Below are positions 14,047-22,028 of a stretch of 32,506 bases of DNA, in pieces. Below the pieces are notes generated by a model, which worked only from the letters and a program-made list of their open reading frames with translations, was not told the DNA's origin and did not search any database. The position numbers and the translations under genes were made by a program. Positions within the stretch are counted from its first letter, which is position 1, and each line of letters starts with the position of its first letter. This stretch comes from Euryarchaeota archaeon UBA88 (GTDB lineage Archaea > Thermoplasmatota > Poseidoniia > Poseidoniales > Poseidoniaceae), in assembly GCA_002499545.1 (NCBI GenBank), contig DAME01000003.1, positions 34,746 through 67,251 on the forward strand. The letters run 5' to 3'.

Positions 14047-16560
14047 ATGTCAGCAGAAAGGATTCGCAGCAGCCATCAGCGCCGCGTGTTGGATTGGCTA
14101 CTGGATGGCGGTGGCACGGTTTCAGTTATTGCTGAATCACTCCAGTTGCGAATGCCACACGCATCACTGGCCTTACGCCAATTGCGTGAACGTGAAGAAG
14201 TTGTCCGCGACGATCACGGGAGCATCCGTGGAGCCATTCATCGAATAAACGCTGTAGGGAGAAGAAGAATTGCAGGAGATGCAGTCGCCCGTGTCAGGAA
14301 GTTTGTCAAAAAAATACACCCGCTTGCTGACGCAGTCGTACTGGGCCGGGACGGCCCCAATCTCATACTTGGTTATCTGAAACCACCTCGTTCCCGGCTT
14401 CTTTCACTCCCTGAACGAGGTTTATCTGGAGAGACAGAGCAAGGCTATTTTTCCACCGGAAAGAAAGGGGGGCGGTATGCAATTCAGCGTGACGAACCAA
14501 TTCGATGGTACTCGTTTCCCAAACTTGAAACATCGCAGGCACCAAACGAAGCCACGCAAGGCACTTTGGGTAATTGGTCAGAAGAAATGGACCGAATCGG
14601 AATTGTTCACGCACGCCTTTTGGATGCAACTCGCGAATGGAGCATAAGTCCCGGCACCTGGTACAGTGAACCAGCGTCGACCCCTCAACTTCCAGAGTCG
14701 TTGACAAATGGAGCATTTGTGATAGGAACGGCAACCGGTACAGATGTATCGGTTTCACCACAGACGGGCATTCATGCCCACTTCACGTTACCCGTGAATC
14801 GAACACTGATCATGAACGCATTTCGAAGGAACGCTATTTGCTTTGAAGAGCAACGCCAGCATACTGCAGCAGGATATCTCCCCGTAGAGGCACTTGAACC
14901 GTGGATACGGTCTCGCCACCCTCGCTTGAGTGAACAGAAACTCATCGCTAAGATTAGCGAATTAAGTACAGCCCTCACTTCGGAATCCAGTCAAGCTGTA
15001 TCTCGAACGCTCCACAGAGAGCTCCTCTCTGATTTTGGAAAGGTAGAGTGGACGCATGGAAGTGCTGTATCAAGTATCAACCTCTCAGGAGTTTCAAGTA
15101 ACGGCGCAACCGCATTAATGGAATGGTTTCTCAATCAATCCACAGAAGAGTGTATCGTAGAATGGCCGTTTGAAATCCCAAACTATACTTTGCTGCTTGA
15201 ACGGCTCCTTACATCAGGACGATGCAGGCTACTGATTACATCTGCTGGAGAATATTATCCTCTACCCAGTGCCTCTACAGTTCTGCGTTCATCCAATGAA
15301 TTGATGAAGGCAAGCCTCTATCTCGGTCGTGGAAAACGTATCCCTCTCACGCTCCCTCAATCAGGTGAACGTACGTTCCATGTGACACATGAAGTCGTCC
15401 CTGAGAGTGCTGATGAACTCACGGCATCTTGGAAAGACGGTGAATTGGATGCATCACTGTTTACGTTGAGAGAACCCGATGTAGAGAAACGGAAGGCGCT
15501 GTGGCAGGCCTTGTCCGCATATCCTGAAGGGGATGAAACATGGGCCAATCTCAATGAGAGCACACATCCTTTGGCCTCATGGATTGCAACTCCTACCTCC
15601 AACAGAACCTCGCGCTGGATTCGATTACGAAACAAACTTCCTCCGGGGTGGGCTGATTTGCTACCCATCGAGGATTGTGAAACGGCGACGCTGATCAGTG
15701 CCATGCCCAAAGCCTCTGAACAATGGAGTATTGCCGCCATCGAAAAAGTTCGACAGCGTTTCACGCACAACGTCGATTCAATTGTACGCTATGAACACCT
15801 TTTCCAAGACGAAGAAGTTGGACAGTGGATGGCGACTTCCGTACTGTTAGCAGCAAGTCAACTGCCAGAAGAGTTCCACGCTTTAATTGAACAAGCCTGT
15901 GGACTGTGGCTGGATGCTCCACGCCAAACAGCTAAGGTTTTACAGGCACTGTTTCCTCTCGGCGACGCACTGCCAAGCCATATCGAAGCATGTTTATCAA
16001 AATGCAAACTGGCTGCACCAAGCCACCCTCGCAACTCAATGCTCTATGTTTGGGGGGTGCTACTGAAGCGCATGGAGTCGAATGAACCTCTTTCACCGGA
16101 ATTTTTGCGCCAAGTGATGTCGATTCTTCCACACCAGTGGTGGCGTCCTTGGGCAGGCGAATGGTTGCAAGTTCAACTCTCATCGGCCTCGGGACGACGC
16201 TGGTTGGTCTCGGTCGAACTGCCCTGGCCCGCACTTCTAACCCGCCCACCAGGTGAACGCTCAGGGATGCCCGCATGGCCAGTACCCTATCCGAATGCAC
16301 GTACAAATGTGGATGAGTTGCTCAACATACTTCTGCTTGAGGACGGTATTGGAAAACCATCGCTGTTGGACGCTTACGATATGCTGGCGAATGCTGAGCG
16401 AAACGAACCGGTTCACTACGGTCGAATTCACCCACTTGTAGGGTGGCTACCACGTCCCGTTGAAATGTGGCCCGCCATGGAAATCGACGTCCTTCAACAA
16501 GGCGACAGAGAAGTGGGTGCTCTGTTGTTTGCTCGCTGGTTTGCTGCAAAATTGGAATGA
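14047..16560 (+). CDS. Large HTH-domain protein of unknown function
   Basis: An 837-residue soluble protein. Residues about 8-75 form a winged-helix unit: QRRVLDWLLDGGGTVSVIAESLQLRMPHASLALRQLREREEVV, with an RIRSSHQRR lead-in. After it come a beta-rich segment (LADAVVLGRDGPNLILGYL, PERGLSGETEQGYFS) and about 600 residues that are rich in tryptophan and mostly helical, with no ATPase, nuclease or membrane motif that I can find. I do not recognise the family. The start is the ATG at 14047, with AAGGTG about 7 bases before it; a GTG at 13996 is less likely. The upstream region holds TGTAACT repeats. It stands alone on the plus strand, followed by the RNA gene candidate. Confidence 0.75.
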   Translation: MSAERIRSSHQRRVLDWLLDGGGTVSVIAESLQLRMPHASLALRQLREREEVVRDDHGSIRGAIHRINAVGRRRIAGDAVARVRKFVKKIHPLADAVVLGRDGPNLILGYLKPPRSRLLSLPERGLSGETEQGYFSTGKKGGRYAIQRDEPIRWYSFPKLETSQAPNEATQGTLGNWSEEMDRIGIVHARLLDATREWSISPGTWYSEPASTPQLPESLTNGAFVIGTATGTDVSVSPQTGIHAHFTLPVNRTLIMNAFRRNAICFEEQRQHTAAGYLPVEALEPWIRSRHPRLSEQKLIAKISELSTALTSESSQAVSRTLHRELLSDFGKVEWTHGSAVSSINLSGVSSNGATALMEWFLNQSTEECIVEWPFEIPNYTLLLERLLTSGRCRLLITSAGEYYPLPSASTVLRSSNELMKASLYLGRGKRIPLTLPQSGERTFHVTHEVVPESADELTASWKDGELDASLFTLREPDVEKRKALWQALSAYPEGDETWANLNESTHPLASWIATPTSNRTSRWIRLRNKLPPGWADLLPIEDCETATLISAMPKASEQWSIAAIEKVRQRFTHNVDSIVRYEHLFQDEEVGQWMATSVLLAASQLPEEFHALIEQACGLWLDAPRQTAKVLQALFPLGDALPSHIEACLSKCKLAAPSHPRNSMLYVWGVLLKRMESNEPLSPEFLRQVMSILPHQWWRPWAGEWLQVQLSSASGRRWLVSVELPWPALLTRPPGERSGMPAWPVPYPNARTNVDELLNILLLEDGIGKPSLLDAYDMLANAERNEPVHYGRIHPLVGWLPRPVEMWPAMEIDVLQQGDREVGALLFARWFAAKLE

Positions 16561-16570
16561 CTCGATGATT

Positions 16571-16873
16571 TAAGAGGGGTGGGCCAGTGGATTGTCTGCC
16601 GTACCCGCAACATCTGGCAGAGCTACTGTGAAAATTGCTGTGAAGTCCGATACCAATGGTGCGGTCCGCTATCGAAGACTGAAGGGACCCTTCGGGGAAT
16701 GAACTTTGGTGCAAAAGCGGTAAACCAACCGGTAGGTTATGGGTCCTCGTGCGACGATAGGATGAACACGAGACAACCACCCAACCGGACAGACAAACCC
16801 TGACGCTGGGTCAGGCCCTCGAGCTTCGCTATGAAAAGGGCCGTTACGCGTCGGGGTACAGTCCGCTCTTTTT
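16571..16873 (+). ncRNA. Structured non-coding RNA candidate (RNase P RNA possible)
   Basis: The 388-base gap between two plus-strand genes has no convincing ORF but several perfect helices. AAGAG at 16572-16576 pairs with CTCTT at 16866-16870 and could close the whole molecule. CAGTGG/CTACTG (16585-16590, 16623-16628) plus TCTGCC/GGCAGA (16595-16600, 16616-16621) form one long hairpin with an internal loop. Others are GGACCC/GGGTCC (16685-16690, 16741-16746), CTCGTG/CACGAG (16746-16751, 16767-16772) and GGCCCT/AGGGCC (16814-16819, 16837-16842). A T5 run follows at 16869-16873. GAAGTCCG at 16642-16649 resembles the CR-I core of archaeal RNase P RNA, and ACAG at 16858-16861 lies where CR-V would be. 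A clear CR-V GGCUUA and the P4 pairing are missing, so the family is unassigned. It is not an SRP RNA: no GGAAG...AGCAGCC helix 8 is present. Confidence 0.5.
16869..16873 (+). terminator. T-run at the end of the RNA candidate
   Basis: Five T residues directly follow the putative closing helix strand CTCTT region, in an otherwise mixed sequence. This is the simple U-tract type used by archaeal RNA polymerase and sets the likely 3' end of the RNA about 75 bases before the next ATG. Confidence 0.4.
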
Positions 16874-16948
16874 CGATGTTGCACAAATCGATACTTTCTC
16901 TTCTTCTCAAGCGATGCTATCAAAGAGCAGTAGAGAACACCGCAAACG

Positions 16949-17971
16949 ATGACCCTCAACCGGCGTTTTCGCTGCTGCCTTGTTGGCGGCACCTTTGACC
17001 GGCTTCACGCAGGTCATCGTTTACTTCTCGATGCAGCCTGCAGTGATGCTGAACGAGTCGAAGTCCACATCACATCTGATGAAATAGCGCAGGCTAAATC
17101 TTCGTTTGTTCAATCCTATCAAGATCGAATGGATGGATTGTTGAATTGGGCAGAGCACCATGCATCTGCAAAACTCACTGTTCACGTATTGACCGACGCT
17201 TATGGACCTGCTCGAAGCCATGACTTTGCAGATGCAATAGTTGGAACGCCCGAAACGATTGGAATGTGCCATACAATCAACGAACAGCGTGAAAACAATG
17301 GCCTCCAACCGTTGCACGTCATTGAGGTGCAGCACCTCGAATCAATCGAAGGAGGAATCATCAGTTCCTCGGCTATTCGCAACGGTTCCATCGACCCAGA
17401 AGGTCATCCATGGATCACAAAGGAACAGCGTAACGCAACCCTTGCAATGGTTGCATCACTGAATGATGAACTGAAAACTCCAATGGGAGAATTGTTTGAG
17501 GGTCCAGAAGACGATCCCGAAGTTGGAATGTCTGCTGCGCTCGACGGTCTACCCGAACCACACGGAATCATCGTTGCAGTTGGCGATGTAACTACCAAGA
17601 CCTTGCTCGACATGGGGTACACGCCTGATATTGCTCTCATTGATGGACAAACAAAACGAACCGAACTGGATGATGAATTCAAAGTTGATACCAATCTATT
17701 CCAGAACAGGATACGGGCCGTGAATCCCGCTGGAGTACTCACAGCCTCGCTCAATCAAGCGATTGAACAAGCGCTCCATTCTGATCAAACAGTTGTGATT
17801 GAAGTTGAAGGAGAAGAGGATTTAGCACCCTTACACATTCATTGCCATGCACCGCTTGGAACCGTCGTGATGTACGGTCAACCCAAGACAGGCGTTGTTG
17901 TCCAAATTACATCGATTGATGTGAAACAACGATGTCGGAACTTGATTTCAATGTTCGAGGTGAAGAAATGA
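16949..17971 (+). CDS. Phosphopantetheine adenylyltransferase fused to GTP-dependent dephospho-CoA kinase
   Basis: One 340-residue chain carries both last steps of CoA synthesis. Residues 1 to about 165 are an archaeal PPAT of the cytidylyltransferase fold, with GTFDRLHAGH at 14-23 (HxGH motif) and ISSSAIR at 138-144; it transfers AMP from ATP to 4'-phosphopantetheine. Residues about 172-340 are the DUF359 family, shown in Thermococcus to be a GTP-dependent dephospho-CoA kinase. Its blocks are VGDVTTKTLLDMGYTPDIALIDG from 211, TKR at 235-237, NPAGVLT at 259-265, GEEDLAPL at 288-295 and YGQPKTGVV at 309-317. In most archaea these are separate genes. The order PPAT then kinase is the same as in animal CoA synthase although the kinase domains are unrelated. 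The GT2 gene overlaps the stop by ATGA. Confidence 0.92.
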   Translation: MTLNRRFRCCLVGGTFDRLHAGHRLLLDAACSDAERVEVHITSDEIAQAKSSFVQSYQDRMDGLLNWAEHHASAKLTVHVLTDAYGPARSHDFADAIVGTPETIGMCHTINEQRENNGLQPLHVIEVQHLESIEGGIISSSAIRNGSIDPEGHPWITKEQRNATLAMVASLNDELKTPMGELFEGPEDDPEVGMSAALDGLPEPHGIIVAVGDVTTKTLLDMGYTPDIALIDGQTKRTELDDEFKVDTNLFQNRIRAVNPAGVLTASLNQAIEQALHSDQTVVIEVEGEEDLAPLHIHCHAPLGTVVMYGQPKTGVVVQITSIDVKQRCRNLISMFEVKK

Positions 17972-19092
17972 CAGAAAATCCACTGGTTAGCGTGACCGTC
18001 TGCGTTCGTGATGGTCTTGATTGGGTCGATGGTTGTCTGAAAGCACTCAGCGAACAAACATACCGACCAATGGAAATCATCGCGGTTGACGACGGTTCTA
18101 CAGACGGTTCCAAAGAACGCCTGCTACGTTGGCATGATGAAAAAGCGGACATACCGATAAGAGTCCTTACCCAAGAGGCAAAGGGATTGTCTGCTGGACG
18201 GCAATATGCAGTCACTGAAGCGCGTGGTGAATGGGTTGCTATCACCGACATCGATGTTCGGTGTGAACAAGATTGGATTGCTAACATGGTGAAAGAAATG
18301 AATCCTGTCGATACCGTTGAGCAGGTTGTAGCCGTTACGGGACGAACCGTCTTTGAACATGCTGAGGACATCGTCAGTCGGGTTCGCTCGGTCGAAATCG
18401 CCACGAAGTATCGGTCTAGGCCTCGCAGAACAAGTCTTGCGAATGGACCATGTTCCATGTTTCACCGAAAAAGCCTGATTGATATTGGAGGATTTAACCC
18501 AGAGTGGTACCATGCCGAAGACATGGAGGTCAGTCTTCGCCTGATTGAGAACGGCGGTACCATCGTCTACGCACCCAACGCAGTAGTTCATCACGTCCCT
18601 GAAGTAAAGGCGTCTCGGTTTTTATCCAAACGACGACGAGATGCAAGAGCACACATGCGGATTGTTCGTACCTTCCCCCGACGAAAACGAAGCGGGCCTG
18701 ATCTTGACTTCATCGGCAGTTCAACCTTCGTGCTCACGGTTTTTCCTCTGTGGCTGATGGTGATTCTCACCGGCATCCCATTCATCTATTCGTTCATATC
18801 CTATCCTGAATGGACTTGGGAGCTTGCACAAACTTGGTGGCAAACCAAAGTATTGGTCCTAACCGGCGTTTTGATGGTCGTTCATGAAGTCATACTTTGG
18901 AGAGGACCGTTAGGAATCGTGAACCGAGGTGCAATAAGTACCGGGAAACGTTCCTTAATTTCAATCCTCAAAGTACGAAACTTGACTCTACGTTGGAGCG
19001 TTGCATTATGGCAAGGCCTATTGTTGGGATTCATTGATGCACTTGTGGGTGCACATGGACATCCAAAATTATTTGGAAAGAAGGACAACTGA
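17968..19092 (+). CDS. GT2 family membrane glycosyltransferase
   Basis: A 374-residue GT-A fold glycosyltransferase. PLVSVTVCVRDG opens the nucleotide-binding domain; VDDGSTDGS is at 40-48, the metal-binding DID at 94-96, and GGFNPEWYHAEDMEVSLRL provides the acceptor-side ED motif. Three hydrophobic segments follow in the last 150 residues (SSTFVLTVFPLWLMVILTG, then KVLVLTGVLMVVHEVILW, then ALWQGLLLGFIDALVGA), so it is anchored with the catalytic domain in the cytosol. It probably adds a sugar from an NDP- or dolichol-linked donor to a lipid or surface glycan. The start at 17968 overlaps the previous stop as ATGA, typical of translational coupling; the longer frame from 17932 would overlap by 40 bases. 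The link to CoA synthesis seems to be shared transcription only. Confidence 0.9.
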   Translation: MTENPLVSVTVCVRDGLDWVDGCLKALSEQTYRPMEIIAVDDGSTDGSKERLLRWHDEKADIPIRVLTQEAKGLSAGRQYAVTEARGEWVAITDIDVRCEQDWIANMVKEMNPVDTVEQVVAVTGRTVFEHAEDIVSRVRSVEIATKYRSRPRRTSLANGPCSMFHRKSLIDIGGFNPEWYHAEDMEVSLRLIENGGTIVYAPNAVVHHVPEVKASRFLSKRRRDARAHMRIVRTFPRRKRSGPDLDFIGSSTFVLTVFPLWLMVILTGIPFIYSFISYPEWTWELAQTWWQTKVLVLTGVLMVVHEVILWRGPLGIVNRGAISTGKRSLISILKVRNLTLRWSVALWQGLLLGFIDALVGAHGHPKLFGKKDN

Positions 19093-19094
19093 GT

Positions 19095-19661
19095 TCAGTC
19101 CAAGTTGTCTTCGCCTTCTGGAGCATCGGCTGCCATCTTTAGAGCAAATCCGAATGCAATCAGTGCAACGCTGACTGAATAAACACCAATGTCAATCCAT
19201 CCGGTGTGCATGACACCGTAGTAGAGGTAGAACACAAGCCCGAGCAAGAGACACCAAGCACTCATGAGTTTGCTCCATCCGCCAATGTCGGGGTCGACCA
19301 AAGCCGGCCAAGTATCGTTGACGAAAAGTGCAGTGAACCATCCACCGACTCCATCATCAAAACTACCGATTGTACGGAAGCCCATGGTGAGCAGAGCAGT
19401 GCACAGACCGATGAACACGATATCGGAAAGAACAACATCGATTGAATCGGACTTGAGTTCAAATGCAGCGTTGGTTGCTTCAAAGGTGAAAAGTCCGCCC
19501 CAAGAGAGGTGATAGGTTGGATGAACAAGTCCGAGAATGTTGAGTACGGCAAGGAAAATACCGAGCATACCGATGCACACATACCAGTTAGCTAGACCGC
19601 GAGATGGGTGCATAATCATCGAAACGACGCTGGTGGAAGTCTCGGTCTCTTGGTTGCTCAT
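19095..19661 (-). CDS. Multi-pass membrane protein of unknown function
   Basis: A 188-residue protein with about five membrane helices: NWYVCIGMLGIFLAVLNILGLV near residue 22, one around VVLSDIVFIGLCTALLTMGF, one near the middle (VNDTWPAL flanks), LMSAWCLLLGLVFYLYYGVM and IGVYSVSVALIAFGFALKMA. The N-terminus (MSNQETETSTSVVS) and the C-terminus (DAPEGEDNLD) are polar. I do not recognise the family. The ATG at 19659-19661 is used; the longer frame to 19703 starts in non-conserved sequence. It ends 2 bases from the convergent GT2 stop and follows orc1 by 61 bases on the same strand. No function is assigned. Confidence 0.75.
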   Translation of the reverse strand: MSNQETETSTSVVSMIMHPSRGLANWYVCIGMLGIFLAVLNILGLVHPTYHLSWGGLFTFEATNAAFELKSDSIDVVLSDIVFIGLCTALLTMGFRTIGSFDDGVGGWFTALFVNDTWPALVDPDIGGWSKLMSAWCLLLGLVFYLYYGVMHTGWIDIGVYSVSVALIAFGFALKMAADAPEGEDNLD

Positions 19662-19722
19662 GAACTCGCCACCTACCTTTTGGATATAAGCACACCGAAG
19701 CAAAGAACCTGTAATTTAAGCA

Positions 19723-20964
19723 TCATAGACGCGCTTGATGGCGGTAAGGTCGAGCAAATATCTCTTCCATCTGAGCTTCCGAATCCACCATAATTTCTTG
19801 TGCATTAACGTTCTTTGGTATGCATGAATTGATTTGCTTCGTTCGGCCATATCGTCCTTTGTTCATGATACGAGCCGTGACCAATCCAAGCATGTCAAGA
19901 TTCGATATTAATCCCGAGACTCTGCGTTGAGTCAAGGGATTGTGACCGGCATATCTGCAAGCCTGCTGATAGACATGATAGACTTCACCTGTCTGAATAT
20001 TACGTAATCCATTTTTCTCATTGATGAGTACTGATGCAAGAACAAGTTTTTGTTGACTGGGAAGCGAAGCGATAACCGGAATCATTTGGTCGCGTTCGAT
20101 TTGATGTTGTGCCATACGAACGTGCCGTTGGCCTACTTTTGAATCACCGCTTTGTTCAGCACGCTCGGTTGAGACGCGAAGCAAATCCAGAGCGCATCGG
20201 GCGTCGCCATGTTCCTGAGCCGCAAGGGCAGCACACAATCCAATCACGCCATCGTCGAGGATATTCTCTTTGAGAGAGCCTTCAGAACGTTGCAGTAGAA
20301 TGTCTTGCAATTGCTGAGCATCGTATGGATTGAACACAACATCGAGTTGGCCCAATCGGGAACGCACTCGAGGATCGAGGAAATCGGTGAACTTCAAGTC
20401 GTTTGAAATTCCAATCACGCAAGTACGAGCGGTCTTCAAAGAGGCGTTCAGACTGGTCAAGTTGTACAGTAGGTCGTCACCAGCTTTTCGCACCAAGTGA
20501 TCAATTTCATCGAGAACGAGAATGTACACGCCCCCACGTTCATCCATGCGGCGGACAAGTTCTCCGAACACTCGGTCTGTAGGCCATCCAGTGAACGGAA
20601 TTTCATCAATTTCATGTTCTTCAAGCAGTGAATTTCCGAGACGGCTGAGGACGCGATATTGTGTGTCGATTTGACGGCAGTTAACCATGATAGAGCGGAC
20701 ATGTCGGCCCATTTGCTTACCCTTCTCCTCAAGTTGATTGCAGACAAATGAGGTCACAGCAGTTTTTCCTGCACCCGTCACACCGTACAGCGTCATGTTG
20801 GATGGGATGTGCCCGTTTAGAGCCTCGACCAGATTGAAGGAAATTGCTTCAATTTCCTTCATTCGATGCGGGAGTTGCTTTGGTAAGTGCTCATGTCGAA
20901 GGATTTCCTTGTTCAAAAACAGTGTTTGACGCGAAAGGACGGCGTCAAAAATATTTTCACTCAT
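19723..20964 (-). CDS. orc1: Orc1/Cdc6-family replication initiator
   Basis: A 413-residue AAA+ protein that recognises origins and helps load the MCM helicase. Walker A is GVTGAGKT at 61-68, Walker B is LVLDEIDHL at about 150-158, sensor 1 is GISNDL and sensor 2 is HGDARCALDLLR. The C-terminal 120 residues form the winged-helix domain (LVLASVLINEKNG, TQRRVSGLISNLDMLGLV). The length and order are standard for archaeal Orc1/Cdc6. ATG at 20964 is preceded by AAGGAGG at 20973-20979 (minus strand), a strong ribosome binding site. A 16-bp palindrome lies just beyond, and inverted G-tract repeats flank an AT-rich core further upstream, as at origins next to orc1 in other archaea. Confidence 0.95.
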   Translation of the reverse strand: MSENIFDAVLSRQTLFLNKEILRHEHLPKQLPHRMKEIEAISFNLVEALNGHIPSNMTLYGVTGAGKTAVTSFVCNQLEEKGKQMGRHVRSIMVNCRQIDTQYRVLSRLGNSLLEEHEIDEIPFTGWPTDRVFGELVRRMDERGGVYILVLDEIDHLVRKAGDDLLYNLTSLNASLKTARTCVIGISNDLKFTDFLDPRVRSRLGQLDVVFNPYDAQQLQDILLQRSEGSLKENILDDGVIGLCAALAAQEHGDARCALDLLRVSTERAEQSGDSKVGQRHVRMAQHQIERDQMIPVIASLPSQQKLVLASVLINEKNGLRNIQTGEVYHVYQQACRYAGHNPLTQRRVSGLISNLDMLGLVTARIMNKGRYGRTKQINSCIPKNVNAQEIMVDSEAQMEEIFARPYRHQARL

Positions 20965-20972
20965 TTTTTGAA

Positions 20973-20998
20973 CCTCCTTTTATCATGTTCGGACATGA
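20973..20998 (-). promoter_or_regulatory. orc1 leader: ribosome binding site and 16-bp palindrome
   Basis: AAGGAGG (minus strand, 20973-20979) lies 8 bases from the orc1 ATG. Immediately upstream, TCATGT at 20983-20988 and ACATGA at 20993-20998 form a palindrome with a 4-base centre. It could be a regulator site or an RNA hairpin close to the ribosome binding site; both would let expression be controlled. The motif CATGTTCG also occurs in the palindrome at 1580-1591. Confidence 0.4.
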
Positions 20999-21038
20999 CC
21001 CAATTGAGCCGATGCGCGATAATGTGGGTTAGTCCGAG

Positions 21039-21140
21039 TCCCCCTCATAAGTATGACCGTTCCCCCCGATGGGTACCGATGTTTCATAGATGAATGAAAT
21101 TCAATTTGATTATTATAAAGGGTCAGAGTTTATAGGGGGA
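21039..21140. other. Candidate replication origin upstream of orc1
   Basis: Two related sequences stand in inverted orientation: CCCCCTCATAAGTATGACC at 21040-21058 and GGTCAGAGTTTATAGGGGG at 21121-21139. Their aligned core is CCCCCT, an optional C, ATAA, then TGACC. A third C-tract (TTCCCCCCGAT) is at 21060-21070. Between them lies an AT-rich stretch (about 21083-21119). G-string repeats in inverted pairs around an AT-rich duplex-unwinding element beside orc1/cdc6 are how archaeal ORB-type origins look. The match to the published ORB consensus is only partial. Confidence 0.5.
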
Positions 21141-21194
21141 AATCGACAAAAATATCAGTAATTTTACCGAGATATGGTCAACTGTGAAGTTTGT

Positions 21195-22028
21195 CTAAAC
21201 TACCGACCACGATGATGAACTCTGTTGTATAAGAAGCCCGTCTTCAGCGTGAACGACGTTGCTGGGATGCTCCGGATAGACGTCGGTGACCGTTGGCACG
21301 GGGTGAATCCCTGGCTGATCGATGAACGTGTGCGTGACCACCATCAGTAAAGATGGATTGCTTTGGGCCAATGTACGTAGTTCTGTAGGTGTGTGATGAT
21401 GAGGTGAATCAACCCAATCTGGGATTCCCATCTCGATGATTGCCATGTTCGTCGCTTCAAGTTCATCGTAGAGAGTTCGGCAGGGACCTGAGTCTCCACT
21501 GTGAACAAAACTTCCATCAGTTCCTGCATCGAAGTGATAGCCAAACGGGTCCACTGATTCGTCGTGCAGGACTCTGAAACGCTTCCATGTGAGGCCACTT
21601 TGTAGGGTTCCTTCGCTTTCTTCACGCCACTGTATCGTTGAAAACACCTCATCCAAACTCCCAGGATATGCGAGTTGGCACAAGTGAAGAAGATGTTCTT
21701 TGACGCCTGGGGCAGCAACCACGGTTAGCGGCTTCTCCTGTCCACGGTCTGAAATGTACCGCCGTTCCAACAGAAAGAACGGAAATCCAAACACGTGGTC
21801 TGCGTGAACATGCGTGATGAAGATGGTCTCAATATCTGAAAGAACGATTCCCTCTCTACGGAGACTGGCCAAGGCAGTTGGAGGGCAATCGATGATGTGT
21901 TTTCCATCAATCATCGCAAAGGAGTGAAGACGGCCGTATGGTAGAAAGGCATTGCCGGTACCAAGCATTCTCACCTCCTGCGCCATAACAGGCCTAATCT
22001 GACCTGATTCTTGTTTGCATCGGTTCAT
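21195..22028 (-). CDS. MBL-fold hydrolase, RNase Z-like
   Basis: A metallo-beta-lactamase-fold protein of 277 residues from the longest start. The zinc motif HVHADHVFGFPFFLLER (HxHxDH) is followed by VHSGDSGPC (the GDSG Asp/metal bridge), EMGIPDW, HHHTPTEL and VVTHTFI, the order seen in RNase Z/ElaC and related hydrolases. It could process tRNA 3' ends, but the proteins of this group also hydrolyse other phosphodiesters or esters, and the exosite of long RNase Z is not evident. Start: the ATG at 22028 overlaps the stop of the preceding FAD gene as ATGA. ATG at 21986 (MAQEVRMLGTGNAF) keeps the first beta strand and is a good alternative. It is the last gene in the ribA-peroxiredoxin cluster. 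Confidence 0.85.
   Translation of the reverse strand: MNRCKQESGQIRPVMAQEVRMLGTGNAFLPYGRLHSFAMIDGKHIIDCPPTALASLRREGIVLSDIETIFITHVHADHVFGFPFFLLERRYISDRGQEKPLTVVAAPGVKEHLLHLCQLAYPGSLDEVFSTIQWREESEGTLQSGLTWKRFRVLHDESVDPFGYHFDAGTDGSFVHSGDSGPCRTLYDELEATNMAIIEMGIPDWVDSPHHHTPTELRTLAQSNPSLLMVVTHTFIDQPGIHPVPTVTDVYPEHPSNVVHAEDGLLIQQSSSSWSVV

Noticed and set aside
16571..16873. SRP RNA as identity of the RNA candidate
   Set aside because: The conserved helix 8 sequence with GGAAG and AGCAGCC is absent; only a short GGGTCAGG is shared.
16322..16992. Minus-strand ORFs of about 150 and 107 residues over the intergenic region
   Set aside because: They run across the end of the HTH gene and the helix-forming RNA region, have odd arginine- and cysteine-rich composition and match no family.
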